Assembly: GCA_030272585.1 (NCBI GenBank) | Contig: BSYQ01000001.1 | Coordinates: forward strand, 10,493,001 to 10,557,000 | From: Bryopsis sp. KO-2023 | Taxonomy: Eukaryota > Chlorophyta > Ulvophyceae > Bryopsidales > Bryopsidaceae | Length of the DNA: 64,000 nt | Direction: 5' to 3' | Shown: positions 26,547 through 39,200 of the stretch, piece after piece | How the letters are laid out: each line of letters starts with the position of its first letter | Numbering within the stretch: position 1 is the first letter of the stretch | Made by a program: the position numbers and the translations under genes | The notes under the pieces: generated by a model | Told to the model about the DNA's origin: nothing | Seen by the model: the letters and a program-made list of their open reading frames with translations, nothing else | The model's database searches: none

Positions 26547-26894
26547 ATGCACTTAAGGACGAAAGCGTCGAGACGCACGCTGTTTGAACGAATTCCTACC
26601 CCCGACGGATTCGCTTTTCCGACTCGTTGTCGCGACCATTCCTTTGACTCGTGTGAAGACCATTCGTCGTTCGAAGCCGTTGCTGAAATCCTCAGGCGTG
26701 ACTGCCCGGGGTGGAGGTGCGACCGCGGGACGCCCGCCCCGATAGACACGTCAGAATCAAGAAAACTCAGCCCCGAGTCTGACGACTCTTCGCTCCGTTC
26801 GCTGGACTCCGAGTCCTGGAACGATTGCCAACCGTTATTATCCGAGTCGCAGTGGAGTGACGACTTCCAGAAACAATTTCGAGCCACGAGGTAG
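26547..26894. other. CpG-rich, Ser/Glu-coding block open on both strands; probable 5' exon of the AGC kinase
   Basis: Both strands are open. The minus strand encodes a Ser/Glu/Asp-rich segment. It could be spliced in phase 0 through a donor after about 26614 (GTAGGA) to the kinase exon beginning at 26311, and would fit the disordered N-terminus of an IREH1 kinase. The plus strand has an ATG at 26550 and a 115-codon frame with similar composition. I favour the minus strand because of the phase match, but no in-frame ATG was found there. Confidence 0.35.
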
Positions 26895-27394
26895 AATTCA
26901 CCCTGCTACACCCTCTGTCGCTCACCCAGTCCATTCTCGTTTTCTATTTTGTACAGAGGTGCTGAAAAAAAAAGCAGAGCGCGAGCGAGTTATAGAGGCC
27001 ACCAGCAGCCTTGCTGGTTTTCGTGCGTCAAGCCACTTTTGATGTATTCTCATTTTTTTCATTTCGAGGGGCTTTCGAGTGTGTCAAATGTGTCGCCTCG
27101 AAGGTGGGTAGATTGTCGATGTAAGAAAAAAAATGTTCGTTTGTCGATTGAAGGAATGGATCGTTTCTGTGCAGCACTTTTCTGTTTTCAGTAGGACAGT
27201 GTATTCTGTGCATTGATGGGTGTGGGATCTGCCTTGGAGGGTGAGGCAGCAACTAGTGGAGAGGAATGCGATCACAAAGATCAAGAATCGATTATGCACA
27301 CGCGCTGGACAGCGTTGCACCAGCCCACAGACATATATTTTTCCAGCCAAAATGTTGAATCCATCGTTGAAATCTTCTGAGCCAAAGAAGAGGG
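26895..27394. promoter_or_regulatory. divergent intergenic region between the AGC kinase and the HAD gene
   Basis: The two genes are transcribed away from each other from this ~0.5 kb region. No specific element such as a clear TATA box stands out. Confidence 0.35.
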
Positions 27395-29734
27395 ATGATG
27401 GTGAGAGGGGTCGTTGCCGTGGCGAGCTCACCATTACGCCCCAGTTGTTTTTCTCGACGACCTCATCAACGAGCACCTCTCCGTCTGCGATCGACTCGCT
27501 GGAGGCGTTCGGGTAGAGCTGACACCATTGATGGAGAGAATGACCGTTTCATTTTTCTTGACATTCCAATGAGTATTTGTCAGACACAGAAAATACTCAC
27601 ACAAATGAGAAGAGGAAGTCCAAATCATCGTTTCTTTGCTGAATTGTTGAAATTTGTGCGTTTTCAGCTGCTGATATGAATGGGGAGCTATGGGCATTGG
27701 ACTTCGATGGTGTGATTTGTGATTCTTGCGGGGAAAGCTCATTGTCTGCTTGGAAGGTCGGTTCTTCAATTTCAATTTTTTTACAAAGAACAGATAAATT
27801 GGATGGGATTGGATTCAATGGAATGAGGAGAGGAGAACACAGGGAGGGGTTTGGCGTGGTGTGTGTGTGGTGATGTTGCTTTTGTGTTTTTTTTTTTCTT
27901 TATGGGGGGGCGCTAGGCAGCAGCGAAGCTTTGGCCTGAAACCATGAATTCCCAAGCAGCGCTGGACAAAAAGGACTCCATCATCGAAGATATGCGAGCT
28001 GTCAGACCTGTGGTTGAAACAGGGTAAGAATTCAAATAAAAAATTGCTCAGAGGATATTCTCTGGCGTTCCCCTTTGGGATGCCAACCTTCCGCAATTTT
28101 CTTCAATTTTTTTTTTTTTTTTTTGCAACCAATTCATGTGAAATAGAAAGAGCTATCTCTTGTAGCTGCAGAGATCAACATAGAATTGCAAAGTCAAAGT
28201 CTGGCCAAAGGTCTGATTCTGAACAGTTTTTTTTTTCTTTTTTTAATGAATTATCTTATATTTCAATGCGGAAAATATTTCTGCCCATCGTCAGCCTTAG
28301 GTTCTAACCCCCTGGACAGATTTAAAAATAAACACAGACACAGCAAAGACTTAGCTTTTGATGATTTGACTGAGTGCTGCACCCAGGCTGTCCTGACCCC
28401 TGTTCTTTATTTATTTTTTTACACCAGCTATGAGAATATTGTCCAAATTCGATGTCTATTGGAAGGCGTGGGTGTTGATGAAATGTTGGAAGACTGGGGG
28501 TCGATTCTGGAAGATTACATGAAGAAATGGAGCTTGGATAGAGCTGAGGTGAGTGTCCATCCACTGTGCAAATTTCTGGTATTAGCCTGCTGCTTTTAAA
28601 AGAAGAAGGTAGAGTCTATGTGATTGTGTTTAAATGAGTTTTACGTGCGCCCCCGCCAGCTTTTTTTTATGTTCATTTAATTTCTTTTGATGTTCTCTTT
28701 TAAGCTGTGTTTTAATGTTCGATGTACAAACTGAACCACTTAAAGAAAAGGACCTCATCAAAAAGAAAAGAAGAAGAAAATAGTCAACTCGTGTGGCCCA
28801 ATATTTCTGTTTCTGTGGGATCTAGTCGCTGTGAATGAAGATTTCAGAAAGTGGGTAGAGAAAAAACATTTTTGAGAAGTATCCTTGATGATTTTTTTTC
28901 CATCCTTGTTCGTTTGTACAGTGTTTGAGTTTTTTTTTAACTTTGGCGGGCGGTGTTCATTACATGCTTGTTTTTGTTTCTGTTGGTTTGTATTTTCTTC
29001 TCTGAAGCTCGTCGAGTTATTTGGCAGCACCCGAGATAAATGGATGGCTGAAGATTTGACATCCTGGCTGGCCCCCAATAGAATTTACCAAGGGCTCCCG
29101 GATGCCCTGAAGTCTGCAATGGAAGATGAACAGAAGGAGGTGTACATTGTCACAACCAAGCAGGTAATAATCCCGCTTTCTGGCCAGCAAAAAAAGAGTG
29201 AGTGAAAAAAGAGTGAGAGTTCTGAGTAGAACTGGTAATAACTGCCCCAAGAAATGTTGTGGAAGGACTTGCATATTGTTGACTGTTATATATTTTGAAC
29301 TCTCTTTTTTTCATTTTTTATGTTTTAGGGAGAGGACTCTATGAAAAAAAAAAATGAGAAGAAACGAAGATGTTTCTTTTTTTTTGCTGTAGGCTCGGTT
29401 CACTGCAACGTTGTTGAGGGATATGGCGGGGGTCGAATTCCCTATGGAAAGAATTTTCTCGATGACTGTGTCTGGACGTCCAAAAACTGAAGTTCTGGCC
29501 ATGCTGGAGGAGAAACATCCCGACAGACGATGCTTTTTCATCGAAGATAAAATTTCGACGTTGGAGAAGGTCTGCCAGCAGTCTGAATTCGATGTTTGGT
29601 CCCTGTATCTTGCGGATTGGGGCTACAACACAGCCAGAGAAAGAAAACGAGCCGAAGCAAATCCAAAGATTACTGTTTTCGGACTTCCAGATTTCAATGC
29701 TTTGTTGGATGGCAAGAAAGCTGAGGCTGTCTAG
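27395..29734 (+). CDS. HAD-superfamily hydrolase, probably plastid-targeted (310 aa, 6 exons)
   Basis: Exons are 27395-27512, 27668-27756, 27917-28023, 28428-28548, 29008-29163 and 29393-29734. They total 933 bases with matching phases. The first exon encodes an Arg/Ser-rich, acid-free N-terminus (MMVRGVVAVASSPLRPS...) typical of a chloroplast transit peptide. The mature part opens with the HAD nucleophile motif LDFDGVICDS (Asp 51 and 53). It continues with RPVVETGYEN, a YIVTTKQ strand and a C-terminal IEDKIST...LADWGYNT block. Together these match the cyanobacterial/plant family of uncharacterised HAD proteins. HAD enzymes of this type usually dephosphorylate small metabolites, and the substrate is not known to me. 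Exon 3 could begin a few bases later at one of several nearby AGs. Confidence 0.85.
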
Positions 29735-30788
29735 ACTCTGGACAGCGTATTGACATAGGATGCTCTGGTTATCGATGGAAACACTTGCCCAGCGCATCAG
29801 GTTTTTCTGAGAGGATATATTTGCAGGGCAAAAAGCAGAATCGTGTTGGGAATCCCTGTTCACATCGCTTTGGAATTTACTGGGTCCCTAAGGAAACTCA
29901 AACCAAGGGGTTTTGGCCGTATTGCTTGTAACGTTTGGTCTATTCACAGAGTGTGGGTGAAGTTTGCAACTGAAATTGACAGGCTTCGGATAAATCTTGC
30001 TTGGATAAAATCCTGGAAAGCTGCAAGGAAGTAGGAGGCGGTGGTTAAGAAACTGAGAAGGTCAAATCCCCTATGGTTGAAAAACCTGAGAAGGCGAAAT
30101 CCCCTATGGTGTTCCCCCTATCCCCTATTCCATCTTCTGGAATGCATCCGGTTCTAGGTCACGATTAACCTGCTGAAGATGTCCGTCCATCAGTTGCCTG
30201 AAAGGAATTGTTGCATTTTCATGGGAACAGAAAATCTGCCATTTCTTCAAGCTGGACTTTTGACAGAAAAAACAATATCTGGCATTCTTTTGTGGCCTTT
30301 TTTCCCTTCCACAATAAATCATAACAAATCATGCTCGGAAATCCCAAACCCACAATCTGACACTCTTCAAGGCATTTGGAGTTGAGCACCCCCCCCCCCC
30401 CCAAAAAAAAAAAAGAAAAAGAAAAAGCTGCCTTTAAACCCCCATATAAAACCAGCATACGCATGATTGAAGGAAACACTCCGCAGTCCACAGTCCAAAT
30501 TGCTTAAAAAAATAAATGTATTCCAATGATACTAAATCCTCACAATAAAAGCCTTCTGCATACCAATGCTACAATGACGTACAGACAGACATCTTACCAA
30601 ATAACAGATCAAAAAATCCAAATTTCCCAGGAACAAATTAACAAATAAAAAAAGCAAATTCTGTCAGTCATGACAGACCTCAAGCGAAACCCTCTCCATG
30701 CCCTTCAAATTCCAGAACCATGCTGCCTTACACCGAAAGAAAAACATAAAAGAAAGCGCAGGAAAGAACGAAATAATAGTCTATTTTT
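29735..30788. other. convergent 3' flanks of the HAD gene and the acyl-CoA synthetase
   Basis: This is the shared 3' region of two converging genes. It holds a 33-bp tandem duplication (30050-30113) and a C14A12 junction (30389-30414). No gene is seen. Confidence 0.5.
30050..30113. repeat. 33-bp tandem duplication
   Basis: Two copies with the core CTGAGAAGG..AAATCCCCTATGG are offset by 33 bases, with a few differences. A third partial CCCCTAT string follows. Confidence 0.8.
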
Positions 30789-31304
30789 TTAATCCTCATA
30801 GAGCTTATCCAACGTTGCCTGGTAGAATTTCTGGAGCTGTGGTCTCTTCAGCTTGAAGGTGGGGGTGAGTGTATCTTTCTCGACAGAAAATGGGTTGCTG
30901 TCCAGGTGGAGTTTCTGTTTTTATTCATCACAGCACAATTCATAGAAAAGTATCAGCACCAAAGAATTCACATTAGGGTTTCTTTGAAACAGGTTCGATC
31001 CCTGCCTAATAAATTTTGTTTTCTTTTTCAAAACATGAAGGAAAAGTAAAATTTGAAGTGAACCGCCAGAAGAAAGAAAGCTCTCCGATCAAGCTTATTC
31101 AAAAACAAGGGAAAGGCAGACTTGAATTTGGACCCCAAAAGCCACATTCACTGTGTTTCCTTAAAAAAAATTCACCACAAGGTCTAACAGGTCTGCCACA
31201 CGACTTTCTGCAGAAGAGAAGAAAAAGGTGAAACAAATAGGCCATCCTCATGGCCATTTTTCACCCCCCCCCAAAAAAAATTATATATATATACGCCCCC
31301 CAAA

Positions 31305-31335
<31 letters not shown>

Positions 31336-34300
31336 CGGATGACCATCTTCCGGAAAAAAAAGAAATCGTAGCTCACCTTGATCAACTCAAACCCTTTGAG
31401 GTTTCCAGCTTTGCCGACCTCGTTCAATTTTTCCAACACTACCTTGATCAAATCAGGGTTTTTGACCAGCTCTGCCACCTCCCCTTCCACTTTATTCTCC
31501 TTGGCCCATTTTTCGACGAATGGGGCTTGAGGCACCACCACACCCACCAAGTAACTCTTGAAACTGTTTCCGTAAACCCAGATTTGATCCACAATGTTGC
31601 ATTTCTTGTAGATTTCCTCCACCTTCTCCACGGCAACGTACTCCCCTGGGTCGAATAACCACAGATACTATTTGGAATGTGAAACAAAAGGAGGAAGAAA
31701 AAAAAATTCTACCCAACAATTTTGCTACAACTCAAAAATTTCAAAATAAATAACTTTAGGTTTTTTCGCATGGAAAAAAAATAGCCCCAGGAATCCCCTG
31801 AGTATGTGCATCCTTGGTGCTGTATTCTTTATTTTATTTTTTTCCAACCAGTGTGACTTGTCATCAGGCAACATAGAAAAGACGTTTGAAAAAACCCAAA
31901 AAAACCCTCCTCTGCTCCACCAAGCAATTCTAAAAATAGTAGCAAAATAGCAGTATGAACTCTCCTCACCTTGAGAAAGTTTGAAGATGTTCTTTTTCCT
32001 GTCAATAATTTGCAGGATGCCGTCCCCAACAATGGTTCCAATATCACCTGAACGTGTGGGGGAAAAACAAACTCAACCACCATATCAAAAACAAAACCAC
32101 AAAATCACACAACAAAAAAGAATTTGCTCACAAATCTACATAACAAAACCCATCAGCTCTACATCCTTCCCCACACTCCATCCACTCGAGAAACTTTTTT
32201 TTTTAAACAAAATTTTGATGGGGGAAGACCTTGTTATCAGGGCAAGCAGGGAGCGTTACGCTTGGCCTACCGGTGTGAAACCAGCCGTCTTTCTCCAGCA
32301 CTTCGTTGGTGCCCTCCTCGTTTTTGTAATATCCCGAAAAATTGCTGTCGGCCTTGACGAGAATTTCCCCTTTGGGCTCCTTGGCCAAAGCATCGTAATT
32401 CATATCAGGAACGCTCTCCAAGCGGAGCTCAGTCACCGGAGTTGGAATTCCGCAGGTGCCGATGTGTTCCTATTTGCATCCAAAATAATCACTCAGTGAA
32501 AACAAAACATTTTTTAAAGTTTTATTCTTATTCTTTTTCCGTTCAAAGCTTGAAATCCAATCCCACCACCTCTTCTTACACCTTGGAAAATGAACATATG
32601 CATGTCGAAAACGCAGAAACGAAAAGACCCCAACATTTTCAACTAGGTAAAATTATTTACACCCATTAGTATTAAATTTCATGGATGATTTTAAGCTCAC
32701 CATGACCCCTGGAATAGAGAGGAAAGATCCGGCACATGTTTCAGTCAATCCGTATCCTTGGGCAACCTCGCAGCAAAAGCAGACCCTCAAGAACTCCTCA
32801 GTGTGCCTAGCAATTGGGGCCCCTCCGCTGACCACCACCTTGACGTGCCCTCCAAGTTTCTGTTTGATCTTCGAGAAAACGAGTGTGTCGAATATCGGGG
32901 ATGCCTGTGAAACGAACAGCGAGTGAGGCCAGTTGCAGATAGGATCAAAACAGTTTTCCACTGAAAAAAACCCTGACTACGACCCAGTGCAAAAAAAAAA
33001 ACACCCCCACCGGAAGCAAAGATAACCTTTTTTTTTGGGGGGGGGGTGATGTTCCAACAAAAGCAAATTTTCAATGTGGTGCTGTGTAGCTATTGCAAAA
33101 CAGTTAGGGTTCCAATTACTATGCTCACTTTGCTCTGCTCGTATTTGTCATTGAGGAAAGACAATTTCCTCCTGTATGCCCACTGGAAGAGGAACTTTTT
33201 TATTGTGCCTGAACCGGCAACCTGAGCCATCACACCTGCATAAATCCTGCAAGGAAAAAAAAAACAAAAAAAGATTCACGCAGCACTAATTAAACCATAC
33301 AAAATCAAGCTGACACTTTCCCAAATTTATACGTCAATCATGAGCAACCCTGAAAAAGTTTCTATTTTCGATCAGCAGATCAAAAGAGCGACATTGCCCA
33401 GGGAGAATTCAAACAGGCACAGGCTTTTCTGTACAGATTTATATGTACCGAGCAATGCAACGCGCTCGTCTGACATGCAGCAAAAGGAGCATTACCTGTC
33501 AAAGACGCGGGGCACTCCCACAAACAAAGTTGGTTTTGCTGCCGAAATGTCTTCGACAAGGGTCTGAATGTTTCCTTGCCAGTAAGCAATAGCGCTTCCC
33601 ATTGCCAAATGCAACTCCTCTGCGGACCTACGAAATAATGAACACAAATCAGCTTTCCACGGGAAAAAAAACAAACTTATTGCATGCAACATCTTCATTG
33701 AAAGAAAACAATAATAATAACATTTAAAAAAAAACATGTACATAAACCCCCAAAAGAATATGCTCTTCTCACACCACAAGTAGGAAATACTACAAGAAAA
33801 GGCAACAAAAAGAGAAAAAAAATGAACTGGGCATAAATGATCGAAATTGAGCAAAAATTAATCAGGAAAATTTATTTCACTACCTGTCAAAGATATGGGC
33901 AAGAGGCAGGTAGGACAGGAAAATGTCATCTTCCCCCATATTGTTGTATTTGTTCAGGAAAATCTTGGTGCTTGCGACCATCGAAATTACAGCTTTGTGG
34001 GTCAACATCACTCCTTTTGGATCCCCTGGTAGTAGGAAAACAACAGAAGGAAATATTACAAAAAAATTAAAAGAAAACTGTAGAAACACAACTCAGAATT
34101 TGATTTCTTTCCCTTCATCTCTTTCTGTTTTTGTCTTGGGGGGAGGATTGCTAGAATGAGCCGCATCCATGAATCTGTAAATAGTTTTCGGAGGTGTGCT
34201 TTTTTAGTTGGAGTGAATTCTTGCCTGTGGTTCCACTGGTGTACATGATGGTGCATAGATCATCTTCCTTTGGAGGAACTGGTTCGGCAGGGGTCTCTTG

Positions 34301-35447
34301 ACCTTTGGTCATCAGTTCATCCAGCGAAAAAATTTCCACCCCGATATTCTTGACCTCCTGCAACATTTTCATCAATTGTACTCCGCTCAAGCACCCGAAA
34401 CAAGAAACAAAAAGATATATGCACAAAAAAAAAAGAACACCGGCACAGTTTCAACAAAAATCAGTCAAAAAGTTGTACTTACAGCGATTTGGGCCTCATC
34501 AACATTTCCCCAATAGACGACAGTCTTGATGGTGGATTTGACCTCGGGAAGGGCTGCAATGAACTTAGCCAGTTTTGCGGATGCCACGAAAACGATCTGG
34601 GATTCGGAATGGTTGATGATATATTCGATGGCATTTTCCCCCAAAGTATCGTAGAGGGGAACGCATGTCAGACTCATTCGGTTGCATGCCTGTTGAAAAA
34701 AAACACGGTGGTGTCAATGTCCACCACAGCATTGAAATAAATCAAACCATCACAACCACATTAAAACAGGATTCACATGTCATGCGATTGTGTGTGTGTA
34801 TTGATTCTTCAACATTGTTCACCGATTGATCCTAAAGAATTGCTGCTACCTCACCAACAGCAACAGCTCAGTAGAAAAGTGTGACTACATTGTGTGAGAA
34901 TGGATGATCGCATAATATGTCCCAACTGAAGTATTGAATTTCTTTTCTTGCTTTTCGCGGCCAAGTGAAAAGCCAGGTTATCGAGAATTGTCTCCAATAC
35001 ATTCGTCCACGTCCAAGTGAACAGGGGAGGCCCGGTGACCGAAACGAAACAAAACGAATATACGACACCCAAAACTATCGAAAGCACCTGCATAGCAAGC
35101 ATCCACTCTGGGCAGTTGGGTCCCAACACGCCCACTTTAGAACCAGCCACGATGCCTGTGGTGGCAACTCCCGACGCGAGATTTGCGACTTTCTCGCCCG
35201 TCTCTCCATAAGTCCACCATTTGTAGTCCCCTGCCTTTCCATCGACAATGGGCCTCCATCCCAAACACTTGTTGCCGCTGAATTTCTTCACGCTGGCGTC
35301 GAACATTTCGAATAAAGTCGAGACCCCTGCGATGCTGACATCCTCGTCTTTGAAGGTGGTGGACTTGAAAACCGGACTTGCCGAAGGCTTGCCGTTCTCG
35401 GCATCGCGTTTCGGAGCAATTTCGGTTAGTAGTTTGTAGGACGTCAT
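30789..35447 (-). CDS. LACS: long-chain acyl-CoA synthetase (655 aa, 11 exons)
   Basis: The enzyme activates free fatty acids to acyl-CoA with ATP, by way of an acyl-AMP intermediate, for membrane and storage lipid synthesis. Exons are 35447-35088, 34689-34483, 34357-34225, 34025-33884, 33627-33496, 33246-33129, 32904-32701, 32469-32271, 32047-31970, 31645-31377 and 30914-30789. They total 1968 bases with matching phases. The ATP/AMP loop YTSGTTGDPKG is at about 228-238. QGYGLTET, DGWFHTGDIG, IDRKKNIFKLSQGEYV and the C-terminal TPTFKLKRPQL follow in the expected order. Length and N-terminus resemble plant cytosolic/ER-associated LACS4/5-type proteins. There is no transit peptide, and the C-terminus (LYED) is not a peroxisomal PTS1. 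The intron that splits TSGTTG/DPKG begins with GC (34224-34223), a GC-AG intron. Confidence 0.95.
31264..31336. repeat. C9A8 and C6A12 junctions with (TA)n tracts
   Basis: Two poly-C/poly-A junctions alternate with TA repeats, near the 5' end of the last LACS intron. On the sense strand they read T(n)G(n). Confidence 0.8.
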
Positions 35448-36291
35448 GTTGGCGAAGCGCTGGCGGACGGCTTCTGTATTTTTTTTTCAACACGGAGTTG
35501 CAGTTGGTGTCGTTCTTTCGGTGTTTTTGTTTCGATGGGGCAAGGCCAGATGATATTCCGTGTGTGTCGGTTTGGTGATCCTCAGCGAATCTGGATCAAC
35601 CAGTCATTTCGTGGAAAGGCATAAAGTATGGCTTAGAAGCATCCTCCAAGACACACGTGACCAACATCGTACGTGACAATTTCCTCGTTTTTATTGTGCT
35701 CTGCTGTTTTCTTTTGGACGGTGGAATGAAATCACCAAATCCAAGGATGAAGTTGAGAAAAACCGACGTACAAGGGGTGGATGTACTAGATTTCCACCGT
35801 CATGTGTGCTTTCCAGAATTTTAATGATGACGGATTCACATGGATATCGATTTATGGCTTCTTCTGTCTATGCTTTTCTGTTTATTGTTTGAACCCATGC
35901 ATGCGTTCTATTCATTGAGGACCACATGGAAGAATTCACCAAGCTTGAAACACCCCCCTGGTGCTTCAGCCTTTTCTTTGTGATTTTCGCAGCGGCCCAA
36001 GGCCTCGCCAGTCGAATGAATGAAAGTGCTGGAGTCTACATAATGTTCTTTCAAATATAAGTTTTTTCCACCTTCCTATAATGTTGACAATTCGTTAGAG
36101 TCCAAACCCTCTTTTCTGACTGACTCATCCTGCTCCTCATTTGCCGTTAATCTACTACATGAAATTCCATGTCCCCTTTTCTTCTTTGAAAGAAAAATAT
36201 AACCCGCTGCCCCGAAAGAAAACAACAATGTGCATGCCAAGGGGAATCCACTGACTGCTGTTTTTCTTTTTGCCTGTTCTAGTCCACCATT
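35448..36291. other. intergenic region between CCT8 and the acyl-CoA synthetase
   Basis: It should contain the LACS promoter (near 35.5 kb) and the CCT8 3' UTR. No gene is seen. Confidence 0.4.
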
Positions 36292-39200
36292 TTAGTCCTC
36301 ATCCCAGTCACCACCCTGTTTTGGTTTCGGACCACCGGCTGCTCTTGCCATGATAATCTGATCCACCTTTAAAACAGTGATCACAGCATCTGCAGATAGT
36401 TTCAATGCCCACCTACAAATATAAAAAAATGGAGAAATCATCAACACAAGAATTAGAGCTGAGGTTTCAGGATTCCACCACTTAGCCCCCCCCCCCCCCC
36501 CAAAAAAAAAAAATGGAAAAAAGTAATTCAAGTTGAATGAGAAAAACAATACAACAAACCATTTACTGGACCAATCGTTGCACATTCTTTCGACACATGC
36601 TGACATAAACCAGCAAGCACCCCAAAAAAGTAGAAAAAAAGAAAGAATCAGTAGAGATGGATTTCTTTTGAAAAAGCTGATTCAACCCCATACCATTTGG
36701 TCGTGTACAAATCGGTGATCCCTTCTCCTGTCATATCTTTGGGGGTCCCTGTCTTGACATCCACCCCAGCATTCGTATTTCCACTGGCATGCTCTGCATG
36801 CAAAGCTGAAATGATATCTGTGCCGTCGAAGCCCGAGGTATCTGCCAGAGCCCTGGGGATCACCTCCAGTGCTTCCGCAAATTTTGCTATCGCGTATTGG
36901 TCCAACCCCGTTTGCTTCTTGCCAAAATCAGAGATGATTCGGGACAATTCGATTTCGCATGCACCACCACCTAGATTAGACGAAATACGAAGTGTCATAT
37001 CTATTTAAAAGGTGGCAATATAAAGGCAAGATATATGTTCTTCATTGCTATTTGAGTCGATGTCATTGTTGGTATGACAGACATGCTCAGCCCTTTCATT
37101 TCCATGTGGTCTGAATGATGGAATTTCATTTGTAAAAACTGACACCGTTGATAGATTATTGATTGTGTATTTGGGTAGACAGAATATTCACCTGGCAGTG
37201 CTCTGGAGTCTTTGCACAAAATTCTGTAGTTGTTGACAGCATTATCAACAGCATGTTCAGTATCGTCCAAAACAGCATCGGCACTACCCCTCAAAACGAT
37301 TGTAGAAATATCACCGATGCTTCCGTCCTTCGCTTCACCTGCTCAATTTTCAAGGGAAAAAAAAAATATGTCAAGAAACCATGCACTTTTTCCCCCACCT
37401 TTTATTCATATTCTATTACATCCACACCTCTTCTTATTTTCAGAGAAACATTCCTCCATCTCATTCTTTTTATCAGGTTTTTGAGTATTTAAACCAAGCC
37501 AGGGAGTGACAGGTTCTCAGTGCATTAGCTTCTTCTTTTCGAGCAATTTTTTTCAGCAATGTAGCAAGCTTAGTATTCCCTGTTCATTTTTACCTTGCTC
37601 CAGAACGATGCAAGAAGTGCCACCGATTTCTTTCACAGAAATTGATTTGGCATACCCCAGTTCATCCTGACTTGGAGGTCGGAAAGTAGCCAGTGCTGTG
37701 GACCCTGTTGATCTGAAATGCCACCCCAACTGATATTACCACAGTAACAATAAAAAAAGATGGGAATGAAGCTGAGGTTGCTTACAGAAATGCACACTTT
37801 AAGCCATCTCTAAAACATCAACAGGTGGAGCTCCAGGATAACAATTGACTCATTCCGGTCAAAACTTGGGTTTTAAAAAAACAACTATTTCTTGGAAAAA
37901 CAAAACAAAACATGCACATCCTGTGCGGCTTCTTTAAGAGTTCTTTTTTAACTACCTGCAGAATCTTCGGAGTTCAAACTTGGAGGTGATTTTGATAATC
38001 ATGATTCCATATTTTTCCAAAAAGTGCGTCGCCATTTCGCCGACGGCGGATCCGCTCACCACCACTTTTGTGCCAGCTTCAGATATGCCCTTTTTTCCAA
38101 AAAAAAAAAAAAAAGAAAACCCTCAAGATCGTTCAAAATATTGACCCCAATCGAAATCCCCGTTGCAAACAGCAAATACAAAACCCATGGGTGCGTTTCC
38201 AATGGGAAAAATATCCGTCACGAGGTATTTTTACACAAAAAACGACTGATGTATCTTTGTTAAAAAAAATTGATTTATCCAAGCCATACCTTGATTTGCT
38301 CCTCGATGCGCCTCTCCTCAGAGGATGCGTAATTTTCCAGTTCTTCAGCACTCTTGATCAAAACGGTGCCTTTGGTTTCAGTTCCAGAGGTATCCACTCC
38401 CTGCACACAATCGCGTTGTTGCTCAAAATCATTGCACCGAGAAACTCAAAATCAGATATTTTCCTCCCACTGGAAAAAACAAACATTTCTTTTACCAGGA
38501 TTCAAAGATACTGGCTGATGAAAAACAATGCATGATGGATTACCCACAGTCAGACATTGATGGATGGACAAAAGCTGACCTGGGCATACACCGCCACTTT
38601 TGCATCTTCAACGAAATTGACGGTGCCCTCAGTCTCCCTCTTGATAACCATTCCTCTGACTACCTGCAATCATCACAAACTTCCAATTTGGGGGGGAAAC
38701 ACAGAAACTACCACTCCGTCCAAAGATCGCTTGCAACCCCTAAATTTCGCAACGCAATGCTACCCCACGCATATAACCCCTGATATTCAACTCGATTGCT
38801 CAGAAATTCAAGCCAGTTATATATATAACTACACATAACTGTATATATAACTGATTTGCACTGTATTGAAAATACTGTTCCGCAAACACGCATATATCCT
38901 ACACCTTCTCAACGACAAAACAAAGAATTGCGAAGGCAAAACTACAAGCTAAACACCCCATCATTGTCAACAAGAGATGCACAGCATCCATGCATGTCTG
39001 TATTCAACCCACTGGCAATAAAGTTTACCTCTGAATCGGACAGAGCTCCGCCAAGAATTTTGCAGACCCGAACGTTGTCGACGGCAAAATTTTCAGGATT
39101 GGTGGGGCAGATTGAAACACATGCTTCCGCAATAAGGGGGCAAAGCAAATACTCGTTCCCACATTGCTTACTAGAAACACTTGCCGTCAAAAACTTTGCA

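Noticed and set aside
27084-27476. Minus-strand open frame overlapping the HAD first exon, as a start for the AGC kinase
   Set aside because: The + strand frame gives a transit-peptide-like start whose splice phase matches the conserved HAD exon. The minus frame runs into hydrophobic non-kinase-like sequence.
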